From Bacteroidales bacterium (GTDB lineage Bacteria > Bacteroidota > Bacteroidia > Bacteroidales > UBA932), in the NCBI GenBank assembly GCA_017620335.1, contig JAFZQO010000029.1, forward strand, positions 1-45,242: a stretch of 45,242 nt of DNA, read 5' to 3'. Shown piece by piece: positions 7,836 through 16,325 of this stretch; positions within the stretch are counted from its first letter, which is position 1; every line of letters starts with the position of its first letter. The notes beneath the pieces are model-generated. The model did no database searches. It worked only from the letters and a program-made list of their open reading frames with translations, and had not been told where the DNA came from. A program made the translations under genes and the position numbers.

Positions 7836-8762
7836 CGGATAGTCCTCAAAAGCATACAGGACGGTTGACAGGTATCGTTCTCCGGTATCGGGGAGCAGGG
7901 CCACGATGGTCTTGCCGGCATTCTCTTCATTGGAAGCCAGGTTGAGGGCAGCGGAGAATGAGGCGCCTGAGGAAATGCCGACGAGAAGGCCTTCCCGGGA
8001 GGAAAGCAGACGGGACGCCCTGATGGCGTCGTCGTCAGCGACAGCCAGGATTTCATCCACGACGCCGCGGTCGAAGGTGGCGGGTTCAAAGCCGGCGCCT
8101 ATGCCCTGGATCTTGTGCTTGCCGGCGACGCCGGTGGAAAGGACGGCGGAAGACGCAGGCTCCACTGCGACAACTTTCACGGCGGGATTGTGCTTCTTCA
8201 GAGCCTTTCCGGTTCCGCTCACGGTCCCTCCGGTGCCGACGCCGGCGACGAAGATGTCGACCTTTCCTTCCGTATCACGCCAAATCTCCTCGCCGGTTGT
8301 GCGCTCGTGCGCGGCGGGATTGGCGGGATTCGTGAACTGGCCGAGGATAATCGCCCCTGGCGTATTGTCACGAAGTTCTTCCGCCCTGGCGATGGCTCCT
8401 TTCATGCCCGTGGCGCCCGGCGTAAGCTCCAGGGTGGCCCCAAGTGCTTTCAGGAGACTGCGGCGCTCCTGGCTCATCGTTTCGGGCATCGTAAGGATCA
8501 CCTTATAGCCCTTGGCACGTCCCACCCAGGCCAGTCCTACACCGGTATTGCCGCTGGTGGGTTCTATGATGGTAGCGCCTGGCTTCAGGATGCCGCGGCG
8601 TTCGGCGTCTTCGATCATTTCCAGGGCGATGCGGTCCTTTACGCTGCCGCCGGGATTGAAGTACTCCAGTTTGACGAGGATGTCGGCCTTCTGTCCGGGA
8701 AAAGGCTTGACTTTCAGCATCGGAGTGTTTCCGATAATCTCCGTAAGCGAATTATACACCAT
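7830..8762 (-). CDS. cysK: Cysteine synthase (O-acetylserine sulfhydrylase)
   Basis: The enzyme has 310 residues, standard for CysK. It is a fold-type II PLP enzyme that forms L-cysteine from O-acetylserine and sulfide in the cytoplasm. The PLP lysine is in LEYFNPGGSVKDRIALEMIE, the substrate loop is PTSGNTGVGLAW, and the phosphate-binding loop is GVGTGGTVSGTGKAL. The C-terminal GISSGASFSAAL and the ending LLPDTGERYLST are also typical. No serine acetyltransferase or other cys gene is adjacent. The 169 bp before the start contain a promoter, a 24-codon ORF with four consecutive Cys codons and an intrinsic terminator, so expression is probably controlled by cysteine-sensing attenuation (see the separate entries). 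Confidence 0.95.
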   Translation of the reverse strand: MVYNSLTEIIGNTPMLKVKPFPGQKADILVKLEYFNPGGSVKDRIALEMIEDAERRGILKPGATIIEPTSGNTGVGLAWVGRAKGYKVILTMPETMSQERRSLLKALGATLELTPGATGMKGAIARAEELRDNTPGAIILGQFTNPANPAAHERTTGEEIWRDTEGKVDIFVAGVGTGGTVSGTGKALKKHNPAVKVVAVEPASSAVLSTGVAGKHKIQGIGAGFEPATFDRGVVDEILAVADDDAIRASRLLSSREGLLVGISSGASFSAALNLASNEENAGKTIVALLPDTGERYLSTVLYAFEDYPL

Positions 8763-8791
8763 AACTAAACTATTAAATTATTAAACAAAAA

Positions 8792-8819
8792 CCCCTGCTC
8801 AATCAGGGATTGGCAGGGG
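8792..8819 (-). terminator. Intrinsic terminator in the cysK leader (attenuator)
   Basis: In the minus-strand RNA the 5' arm CCCCUGC-CAAUC pairs with GAUUG-A-GCAGGGG around the loop CCU: 12 bp with one bulged A. It is followed directly by UUUUUGUUU (plus strand 8783-8791). It lies 29 nt before the cysK ATG and 37 nt after the stop of the leader ORF, so it would stop transcription before cysK unless prevented. Its 5' arm (8808-8815) can pair instead with 8876-8883 inside the leader ORF. Confidence 0.85.
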
Positions 8820-8856
8820 CATATTCGTATTGCTAAATAAATATCCGTGAGAATAC

Positions 8857-8931
8857 TCAGGCATACGTCGCACCGTACCAATCATGCAGACCGGTACAGC
8901 AACAACAAATATGGGCATTTCCTGTATTCAT
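8857..8931 (-). CDS. Polycysteine leader peptide of cysK (24 aa)
   Basis: ATG 8929-8931 opens 24 codons ending at TGA 8857-8859. Codons 9-12 (8896-8907) are TGT TGT TGC TGT, four cysteines in a row, followed later by a Trp-Tyr pair. Such a run is highly improbable by chance in front of a cysteine biosynthesis gene. The RNA over the last Cys codons (8893-8900) pairs with 8872-8879. The neighbouring segment 8876-8883 can instead pair, 8 contiguous bp including one G-U, with the 5' arm of the terminator at 8808-8815. Ribosomes stalled on Cys codons would free the antiterminator and allow cysK transcription; completed translation would cover it and permit termination. The ATG lies only 6 nt after a TAnnTTTG element, so the ORF may be leaderless. 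The function is inferred from architecture. Confidence 0.8.
   Translation of the reverse strand: MNTGNAHICCCCTGLHDWYGATYA
8872..8900 (-). promoter_or_regulatory. Mutually exclusive RNA pairing segments of the cysK attenuator
   Basis: Segment 1 (8893-8900, GCUGUACC, within Cys/Cys/Thr codons) pairs over 8 bp with segment 2 (8872-8879, GGUACGGU), with two G-U pairs. Segment 2 extended (8876-8883, GAUUGGUA) is also complementary to UGCCAAUC of the terminator 5' arm (8808-8815). The two pairings cannot coexist, which is the pause-hairpin/antiterminator logic of amino-acid attenuators. Confidence 0.7.
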
Positions 8932-8937
8932 CTACCA

Positions 8938-8968
8938 CAAAAATAAGTAAAAAATTTTAAAAAGCAAA
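8938..8968 (-). promoter_or_regulatory. Promoter of the cysK leader transcript
   Basis: The minus strand carries TTTG (8965-8968) and TATTTTTG (8938-8945), separated by 19 nt: both Bacteroidota promoter elements (TTTG and TAnnTTTG) at the expected spacing. The element ends 6 nt before the leader ATG (8931), so the transcript should begin at or within a few bases of that ATG. It lies between the stop of the M28 peptidase gene (8980) and the leader, giving cysK its own promoter. Confidence 0.75.
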
Positions 8969-8979
8969 TCTTTCACGGA

Positions 8980-10431
8980 CTAAAAGAGGAAACTGACACC
9001 GAAGGCTCCCGTGTAAAGCCTGGCGTCGGGAGCCCCTTCTCCGATGAAGAGAGGGTTGAGCTGATACCGTCGCTCTCCGCTGAACTTGATCTTCCCTATC
9101 TGGAACCCTATGCTCCAGCAGATACCCCACTGGTTCTTGTCTGTCACGGGAGCAGACAGGTCCTTGATGCCGGAGTTCAGGACATGGCCGAAATAACCTC
9201 CGACCCCCAGGGTGAAGTTCACTCCCGCTTCCCCGGCGCTGAACAGAAGGGTGGCCGGAACGACGACGGATTCCTGATGATATTTGAGGGCGGATCCGTA
9301 GAGGTCCTCACCGTCGGGATATTGCGCATTGAGACGTTCGTAGAGGGCCCTGACTTCCAGCGCCGTCTTCTTGCTGATGTTGGCCTGGGCTGCGATACCG
9401 GCATCGAACCCGTCCCTGGTCTTTCCGTTGAAGGCTGCATCCGGGAACGAGATGTAGCTGTTCGCCCAAGAGACCACAGGACCGATCTCCAGTGCTTTCT
9501 TACGGCCTCCGTGTATGGCGGCAATCTTCCCGGAAGGCAGCGGGGACGGCTGGTTCGCGAAGCATTCCGTCACGTCGGCCATATAGCTCGTGATGCGGTC
9601 CAAGCCATGATAATCAATGAGCTCGGCGTCATCCTCGGGTTTGTGGTACGGCGATTTCAGACCGGTGGTCACAGCCAGGGTCGGCACGCTTTCCTTGGCA
9701 AAGCCCTGCGTGTCGGTGGCGGTGAGGATCTTGGTCTCGAAATCCTTGGCCGTGATGTCCAGCTGCATTTTCCTGGCTTCCGCTTCCAGAAGTTTCCTGC
9801 CGTCCTTAATGGTAGCGGCACCTTCCAGCTGGAGCGTCTTCCCTTCGCGCAGCCACCCGACCATGTCGATGCTCATCATCAGCTTGACCTTGTCCAGGTC
9901 CAGCTTTTCTGCCAGTGCCTTCGAGCCCCACAGTCCGCTTTCTTCAGCATCGAAGGCGGCGACTATGATGCTTCGCTTCAGCTGGTCCTGACGGGACTTG
10001 AGGATACGGGCCGCCTCAATGAGGGCAGCCGAACCGGAGGCGTTGTCGTCGGCTCCGTTGTAGATCTCGTCATCCTTGATGCCGAGGTGGTCGTAGTGGG
10101 CTCCGATAACTATATACTCGTCCTTCAATGACGGGTCATTTCCCGGAATCACCGCTACGACATTCTTGTAAGTATCCGTGCCATACATTTCGAAGGGCTG
10201 GAAGAAACCATCTTCGAAGAAGGGCTCCAGTCCCATTTCCTCGAACTGACGCACGATGTACCTCGCCGCCTTGTCGGCGTTTACTGTTCCCGCTCCGCGC
10301 CCCTTGAGGGAATCGCTGGCGAAATAATAGACGTGCCCTGTCAGCCTCTCCTGCTGCGATGACTGCGCATCGGCAATCCCGCAGAGGAGAAACATGAAGA
10401 AAGCGGCGCTGAAAATACGATACGTTTTCAT
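8980..10431 (-). CDS. Secreted M28 zinc peptidase fused to a C-terminal barrel-like domain
   Basis: The 483-residue protein has a signal peptide (1-22, ADA|Q) and an M28 aminopeptidase domain (about 30-295). All five metal/catalytic positions are visible: H112 and D114 (GAHYDH), D128 (NGADDNASG), E163-E164 (DAEESG), D189 (SIDMVGW) and H263 (YHKPEDD). M28 proteins normally end near here. This one continues for about 180 residues with alternating strands rich in Gly and aromatics (for example LFSAGEAGVNFTLGVGGYFG and a final FGVSFLF), which look like a small outer-membrane beta-barrel. The likely role is peptide or aminopeptide hydrolysis at the envelope, with the barrel possibly anchoring it to the outer membrane. 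It follows the M16 protease gene by 40 nt on the same strand and may be co-transcribed. Confidence 0.85.
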   Translation of the reverse strand: MKTYRIFSAAFFMFLLCGIADAQSSQQERLTGHVYYFASDSLKGRGAGTVNADKAARYIVRQFEEMGLEPFFEDGFFQPFEMYGTDTYKNVVAVIPGNDPSLKDEYIVIGAHYDHLGIKDDEIYNGADDNASGSAALIEAARILKSRQDQLKRSIIVAAFDAEESGLWGSKALAEKLDLDKVKLMMSIDMVGWLREGKTLQLEGAATIKDGRKLLEAEARKMQLDITAKDFETKILTATDTQGFAKESVPTLAVTTGLKSPYHKPEDDAELIDYHGLDRITSYMADVTECFANQPSPLPSGKIAAIHGGRKKALEIGPVVSWANSYISFPDAAFNGKTRDGFDAGIAAQANISKKTALEVRALYERLNAQYPDGEDLYGSALKYHQESVVVPATLLFSAGEAGVNFTLGVGGYFGHVLNSGIKDLSAPVTDKNQWGICWSIGFQIGKIKFSGERRYQLNPLFIGEGAPDARLYTGAFGVSFLF

Positions 10432-10471
10432 GGATACTTACAAGATGACGTGCTTTCAGATAAAAACCTGT

Positions 10472-13252
10472 TTAGATCGCCTGGATGAGCTTCGCGTCCG
10501 GAACGTTCTTGAGCTGGGTTGCGGCGTCGCCGACGACGACGAAGATCATGTTGTCCACATCGAGATACTCAGCGGCCTTGGCCTTGATCTCGTCGAGGGT
10601 CATGGCGCTGACCACAGCCTCCTCCTTGGCGACATAATCGTCGGGGAGGTTGTAGTTCCTGATCCTGGAAAGGAGGTTCACGAGGCTGGCCGAGGTCTCG
10701 AATGCCGAAGCGTTAGACCTGAGCATGGAGTCCTTCACGCCGTCGAGCATCTTCTGGCTGTAGTCGTCGCCGAAGCCGTCTATGATCTCCTTGAACAGTG
10801 CGACGGACTCCTTGGTGGAGCTGCCCTGTACGCTGGATGCGGCGTGGAAGTAACCGGTCTCGAGGTTGGAAGTGAACGAAGAACTGGCGCCATAGGTATA
10901 ACCTCTCTGGAGACGCAGCACCTCGAAGAGGCGTCCGGCGGAACCGGCGCCGAGCTTCTCGTTGAGGACTTCAAGCTCGTAGTATTCGGGATCGCTGATC
11001 TTCATGCCGGGGCCGATGATGTAGATATAGGACTGCTTCGAACCCGGGAAATCGATGAAGTAGGTGCCGGGAGCAGCGCTCTCGCCCACCTTGATCTCAG
11101 GAACCGCGACCTCGGCGCCATCCCATCCTTCAAGCACCTTGAGGGCCTTCTTGACTGCAGGGAGGTCGATGTCTCCGGCAATGTCGATATGGGCATTCTT
11201 CGGCGTGAGGGTGGCGTAGTAAGCCTTGATGTCATCCATCGTAATGGCGTCGATGCTCTCGTTGGTTGTGAAATCGGTGTAGATGCAGTCTCCGAGCCAG
11301 AGAGTCGTCGCGGCCCTGGAGCCGAGAGAGGTTATGCTCGTGAGCGCGTTCTGGATGGATGACTTCTCGGTCCTGACGGCGCGGTTGAACGCGGCCTCGT
11401 CGAATTTGGGCTCGGTGATCATCTCGTACACGATATCCATGACCGCGGGAAGGTTCTTGGTGAGAGAGCTTACGCTGATGTTGGTGGACTTGGTGCCGCT
11501 GCTTACGCGGGCGCTGGCGCCGAGCTTCCTGAGCTCCTGCTCAAGCTCTACCGCGGTGTGCTTCGCGGTGCCCTCGTTCATCATGCTGGCGTTGATCGAG
11601 GCCGTTCCCCTCTTCCCGTCAGGATCGAGCAACGAACCTCCGTCGATGGCGATGGTGAGGTTGACCATGGGGATCTCATTCTGGGTGATGCCCGCGACCT
11701 CGATGCCGTTGGCGAGGGTGGTCCTCCAGATGGTGGGGATGTTCGTCCTGGGAGCGTTCGGCAGGTATGCCGGCTCGACGCTGCGGTCGATCTTGGAGGG
11801 CGTATGCTCGTAATCATCGTCGACGATAGCGCCGGCGGCGCTCTTCATGGTCTGCTTGCTCTGGTCCTCCATGATGAGCTTAGCGGGTACGCTGCCTTCG
11901 ATGGAGAGCTCGACCTGTCCCTTGGGGACGGCTACCACGGCGACGTAGTTCTGGCCCTTGATGTATTTGTTGTAGACCCTCATCACATCATCGGCGGTCA
12001 CCTTGTTGAACTCGGCGATGTCATCGATGAACTGGTCGGCCTTTCCATAGAACTCCTTGCTCCTGGCGAGCATCTGGGCCTTGCCGAGCACGCTGCCGAG
12101 CCTGCGGTATGCGGAAGTCTCGTTCTCAGCCTTGAGGGTGGCAAGCTCCTCCTCGTCGACGCCGTTCGCCTCGAAGTCGGCCATGGCCTGCTCGATGGCG
12201 GCCATGATGAGGTCGATGTCAACGCCGGGATAGGCGGTGGCGCTGATGCTGACCTGGCCTGCGCTCTCACGCACCCCGTTGTAAGCGGAAGCGCGGGGAG
12301 CGAGGTTCTTCTCGACGATGTTCTTGTAGAGAGGGGAATTCTTGCCGCGGCCGAAGAGGCTGCAGAAAGCGTCGAGTGCGGCTTCATCCTCGTTGCCCTC
12401 GGCTACGGCCGACCATGCGACCTCGACCGCCGGCATGCTGGCGAACTGGTCCTCATAGTACAGCATCTTGGTCTCGTCGAGCTTGACGTCCCAGACGGCG
12501 GGCTTCTCCACCGGATGGCTGGGGATCTCCGCGAAGTACTTCTCTATGAGAGCCTTGGCCTCTTTCGGGTCGAAGTCTCCGGCGATGCAGAGGGTGGCGT
12601 TCGAAGGAACGTAATAGGTGGCGTAGAACTCCTTGACATCCTCGACGGTGGCGGACTTGATGTCCTCGAACTCACCGATGACGGTCCAGCTGTAGGGGTG
12701 CTTCTTCGGGAAGAAGTTCTTGCTCATCACGTCGTCCATCATGCCGAAGGCGTTGTTCACCTCGGTCTGGCGCTTCTCGTTGCAGATGACGTCGATCTCG
12801 CGCTCGAGGCCGCTCTGGGTAACGGTGTTGATGAAGAAGCCCATGCGGTCGGACTCCATCCACAGGATCTTCTCGAGGGCGTCGCGCGGAACGCACTCAT
12901 AGTAGATGGTATAGTCGTTGGAGGTGCCGCCGTTGAAGGTGCCGCCCATGTCGGAGATCTTGTTGAAGAAAGCGTTGCGCGGCAGGTTCTCGGAGCGCTG
13001 GAAGAGCATGTGCTCGAAGAAATGGGCGAAGCCGGTCTTGCCCTCCTTCTCACGTGCGCTGCCAACGTGGAATGCGATGGCCTGGGCGACGATAGGGTCG
13101 CTGTGGTCCTCGTGAAGCACGACCTTGAGGCCGTTGTCCAGGGTGTACTCCTCGTAGTCGATGTGCATGACATCGCTTTCCTTGCCCTTGCATGATGCCA
13201 GGGCAGCGATTGCAGCGACAACGACTGCAACGTAGATGATGGTTTTTCTCAT
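10472..13252 (-). CDS. M16 (pitrilysin-type) zinc protease lipoprotein
   Basis: The start was set at ATG 13252, because it gives a lipoprotein signal (lipobox ALAS|C, Cys21) directly behind a promoter-like element. The frame is open 55 codons further upstream, but that extension has no signal. The 926-residue product has the inverted zinc motif HFFEHMLF (H77, E80, H81) in the first M16 half, preceded by 'DNGLKVVLHEDHSDPI'. A second, degenerate M16 half begins near residue 500 ('LANGIEVAGITQNEIPMVNL') without the motif, as is usual for double-length M16 enzymes in Bacteroidota. It probably degrades peptides in the periplasm or at the outer membrane. It is followed by the M28 peptidase gene, suggesting a peptide-scavenging pair. 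Confidence 0.9.
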   Translation of the reverse strand: MRKTIIYVAVVVAAIAALASCKGKESDVMHIDYEEYTLDNGLKVVLHEDHSDPIVAQAIAFHVGSAREKEGKTGFAHFFEHMLFQRSENLPRNAFFNKISDMGGTFNGGTSNDYTIYYECVPRDALEKILWMESDRMGFFINTVTQSGLEREIDVICNEKRQTEVNNAFGMMDDVMSKNFFPKKHPYSWTVIGEFEDIKSATVEDVKEFYATYYVPSNATLCIAGDFDPKEAKALIEKYFAEIPSHPVEKPAVWDVKLDETKMLYYEDQFASMPAVEVAWSAVAEGNEDEAALDAFCSLFGRGKNSPLYKNIVEKNLAPRASAYNGVRESAGQVSISATAYPGVDIDLIMAAIEQAMADFEANGVDEEELATLKAENETSAYRRLGSVLGKAQMLARSKEFYGKADQFIDDIAEFNKVTADDVMRVYNKYIKGQNYVAVVAVPKGQVELSIEGSVPAKLIMEDQSKQTMKSAAGAIVDDDYEHTPSKIDRSVEPAYLPNAPRTNIPTIWRTTLANGIEVAGITQNEIPMVNLTIAIDGGSLLDPDGKRGTASINASMMNEGTAKHTAVELEQELRKLGASARVSSGTKSTNISVSSLTKNLPAVMDIVYEMITEPKFDEAAFNRAVRTEKSSIQNALTSITSLGSRAATTLWLGDCIYTDFTTNESIDAITMDDIKAYYATLTPKNAHIDIAGDIDLPAVKKALKVLEGWDGAEVAVPEIKVGESAAPGTYFIDFPGSKQSYIYIIGPGMKISDPEYYELEVLNEKLGAGSAGRLFEVLRLQRGYTYGASSSFTSNLETGYFHAASSVQGSSTKESVALFKEIIDGFGDDYSQKMLDGVKDSMLRSNASAFETSASLVNLLSRIRNYNLPDDYVAKEEAVVSAMTLDEIKAKAAEYLDVDNMIFVVVGDAATQLKNVPDAKLIQAI

Positions 13253-13294
13253 AATATCTGTTTTTAACTGGTTTGATGATTCAGTCAAAGCAAA

Positions 13295-13302
13295 CAAAGA
13301 TA
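13295..13302 (-). promoter_or_regulatory. -7 promoter element of the M16 protease gene
   Basis: The minus strand reads TATCTTTG (TAnnTTTG match), 42 nt before ATG 13252; no good -33 partner was seen. Confidence 0.45.
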
Positions 13303-13375
13303 TGGTATTTTCTTCAATTGTCGTGCATGATTGGTTTACAATCCGCGGCCTCTTGGATAACTCAACCTTTTGTGT

Positions 13376-13383
13376 TACCTTTG
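13376..13383 (+). promoter_or_regulatory. -7 promoter element of the CE1-type esterase gene
   Basis: TACCTTTG matches TAnnTTTG and lies 34 nt before ATG 13418; a CTTG at 13352-13355 could be the -33 partner (20 nt spacing). Confidence 0.5.
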
Positions 13384-13384
13384 A

Positions 13385-14602
<1,218 letters not shown>

Positions 14603-14615
14603 AGCGTCGTCATTT

Positions 14616-14655
14616 ATACAGCCGCCCCGGAATCCACATCCCGGGGCGGCTGTAT
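14616..14655 (+). terminator. Strong hairpin terminator after the CE1-type esterase
   Basis: ATACAGCCGCCCCGG (14616-14630) is the perfect complement of CCGGGGCGGCTGTAT (14641-14655): a 15 bp stem with a 10 nt loop, starting 14 nt after the stop codon, followed by the short ATTTG tract. Confidence 0.75.
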
Positions 14656-14713
14656 ATTTGCAACCGGGTTGCAAAAACATTGCGCTATTTTTGTATAATT
14701 AACGACAAGTCCA

Positions 14714-15205
14714 ATGTCCCGGAAAGAAACCATCATCGTCACCGCCCTGCTGATCGTCATCGGCACCGGCATGCATTTCGTGCACCACGCACCGTTCTTC
14801 AACCATTTCCTCGGTTACATCTTCCCCGTGAAGGAAAGCGTGATGGCGCACATGAAGATGATATTCTATCCTATGCTTCTTCTGGGATTATGCCTTTCAT
14901 TCAAACATCACAGTATCAAGGAGATAGGTGCTCCCATCCTGGGCGGGCTTGCGGTCATGCCGCTGGTCGTTGCGGCGTTCTTCGCCTACTGGGTGTTCGT
15001 CCGTCACGAGCTGATGGCGCTGGATATTGTCATCTACATCGCATCCATTGTCGGCGCGGTCCTTCTGGCCCTGAAATGGCGCAAGAGTTCTTTCGTCCGC
15101 AAATGGTGGCCGCTCTGGATAGCCGTCGCCCTGATCGTCATAGTTCTGACTGGATTCCTCACATACCATTCTCCGGATTGGATCATCTTTGAGGACCTGG
15201 GATAA
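14714..15205 (+). CDS. DUF6512-type integral membrane protein
   Basis: The 163-residue protein is very hydrophobic with about five membrane segments. It contains the block HFLGYIFPVKESVMAHMKMI followed by FYPMLL, which resembles the conserved 'F-x-P-V-N-E-S-V-W-E-H-L-K-x-x-F-x-P' motif of DUF6512 proteins. The function of that family is not known to me. It sits alone between two hairpin/promoter regions inside the esterase cluster, so it need not belong to the carbohydrate pathway. Confidence 0.6.
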   Translation: MSRKETIIVTALLIVIGTGMHFVHHAPFFNHFLGYIFPVKESVMAHMKMIFYPMLLLGLCLSFKHHSIKEIGAPILGGLAVMPLVVAAFFAYWVFVRHELMALDIVIYIASIVGAVLLALKWRKSSFVRKWWPLWIAVALIVIVLTGFLTYHSPDWIIFEDLG

Positions 15206-15294
15206 AAAGCCGGGGTCGCCGGCGGTTGGTTCCCATGGCAAGAAATTGCATTAATTAGGCATAATTGTGCAACCGGTCTTTACGGCAGTATTGT

Positions 15295-15302
15295 TAAATT
15301 TG
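15295..15302 (+). promoter_or_regulatory. -7 promoter element of the esterase/GH127 operon
   Basis: TAAATTTG matches TAnnTTTG and lies 43 nt before ATG 15346, the first gene of a tightly packed five-gene run; no clear -33 TTTG was found. Confidence 0.45.
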
Positions 15303-15345
15303 GACTGCATTCGCAGACAAAAGTTAACAAATACATATTTTGGCC

Positions 15346-16314
15346 ATGAAAAGATCCGGAATCCTTACAGTGGCTGCCGCAGCACTCTTCATCCTCTCAT
15401 CCTGCGGCGTTGACAAAGTTGCCGGTACGGTTGGTGACGGCAATGCTGACAAACCCAATGTTTCCGTAGGTAAGCTTGACTTCTATCCGGCCTTCGAGTC
15501 CGCGTCCGGGCTTGTTACACCGAGGAACGTATACGTCTGGCTCCCTGACAATTACTCGAAAAGCAAGAAATACGCCGTCGTGTACATGAGCGACGGCCAG
15601 AACCTCTTTGACGCCGAGAAGATGTTCAACCACCAGGAATGGGGCGTGGACGAGACCTTCGGCGGCCTGATCAACGAAGGCGAGATCCAGAACTGCATCG
15701 TCGTGGGCGTGGCCAACGCTTTCCGCACGAGGAGCCAGGAATACTTCCCCCAGGATGTGTACGACCTCTACTCCCCCGAACTTAAGGAGTATTCGAAGAG
15801 CAAGAGGCTGGGCGAGGACGACCTCCTCGGCAACAACTACCTTAAATTCCTCGTGGAGGAGCTCAAGCCCTTCATTGACAAGACATATTCGACGAAGAAA
15901 GACAGGGACCACACCTTCCACATGGGCTCCAGCATGGGAGGCCTCATTTCTTCCTACGCCGTGACCAAGTATCCCGATGTCTTCGGCGGTGCCGGCTGCC
16001 TCTCCACCCATTCCGTCCTCTACATCACCAACTACGATGCCGAGCAGGAGTTCATCGACCCCGCCAACCAGTGCTACGTCGATTATCTCAAGGCCAACCT
16101 CAAGCCCAACAGTTGCAAGCTGTACATGGACCGCGGCGACCAGACCCTCGACGCCCAGTATCCCAAGTACCAGGACCGCCTGGACAAGATGTTCAAGGAT
16201 GCTGGCTGGGATGACGCACACTATGTCAGCAAGGTGTATCCCGGCCTTTCCCACGTCGAAGGATCGTGGGCTTCGCGCCTCGACGTCCCCGTCCTCTTCC
16301 TCCTCGGCAAATAA
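15346..16314 (+). CDS. Esterase lipoprotein (alpha/beta hydrolase, Fes/esterase-D-like)
   Basis: The ATG at 15346 is preferred to a TTG two codons upstream. The 322-residue protein has a lipobox (LSSC, Cys20) and an alpha/beta-hydrolase fold of the putative-esterase (CE1/Fes-like) family. It shows 'NVYVWLPDNYSKSKKYAVVY', the oxyanion region 'MSDGQNLFD', nucleophile Ser196 in HMGSSMGGLIS and His303 in YPGLSHVEGSW. It is the first gene of a run with gaps of 11, 29, 24 and 5 nt leading to a GH127-type enzyme, so its job is probably removal of acyl esters from decorated polysaccharide at the envelope. The substrate is unknown. Confidence 0.8.
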   Translation: MKRSGILTVAAAALFILSSCGVDKVAGTVGDGNADKPNVSVGKLDFYPAFESASGLVTPRNVYVWLPDNYSKSKKYAVVYMSDGQNLFDAEKMFNHQEWGVDETFGGLINEGEIQNCIVVGVANAFRTRSQEYFPQDVYDLYSPELKEYSKSKRLGEDDLLGNNYLKFLVEELKPFIDKTYSTKKDRDHTFHMGSSMGGLISSYAVTKYPDVFGGAGCLSTHSVLYITNYDAEQEFIDPANQCYVDYLKANLKPNSCKLYMDRGDQTLDAQYPKYQDRLDKMFKDAGWDDAHYVSKVYPGLSHVEGSWASRLDVPVLFLLGK

Positions 16315-16325
16315 AACATCGGACC

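Noticed and set aside
8852-8857. Riboswitch (for example SAM or other) in the cysK leader
   Set aside because: No known aptamer pattern was recognised; the Cys-run ORF plus alternative pairings explain the region better.
11558-13195. 545-codon plus-strand open frame across the M16 protease gene
   Set aside because: It is antisense to a well-supported M16 gene with correct motifs; its translation is repetitive in Val, Leu, Asp and Glu, as expected of a mirror frame of GC-rich codons, and matches no known fold.
15206-15240. GC-rich hairpin after the DUF6512 gene as a terminator
   Set aside because: Only short, imperfect pairing (GCCGGGG/GCCGGCGG) and no T-tract; not convincing.
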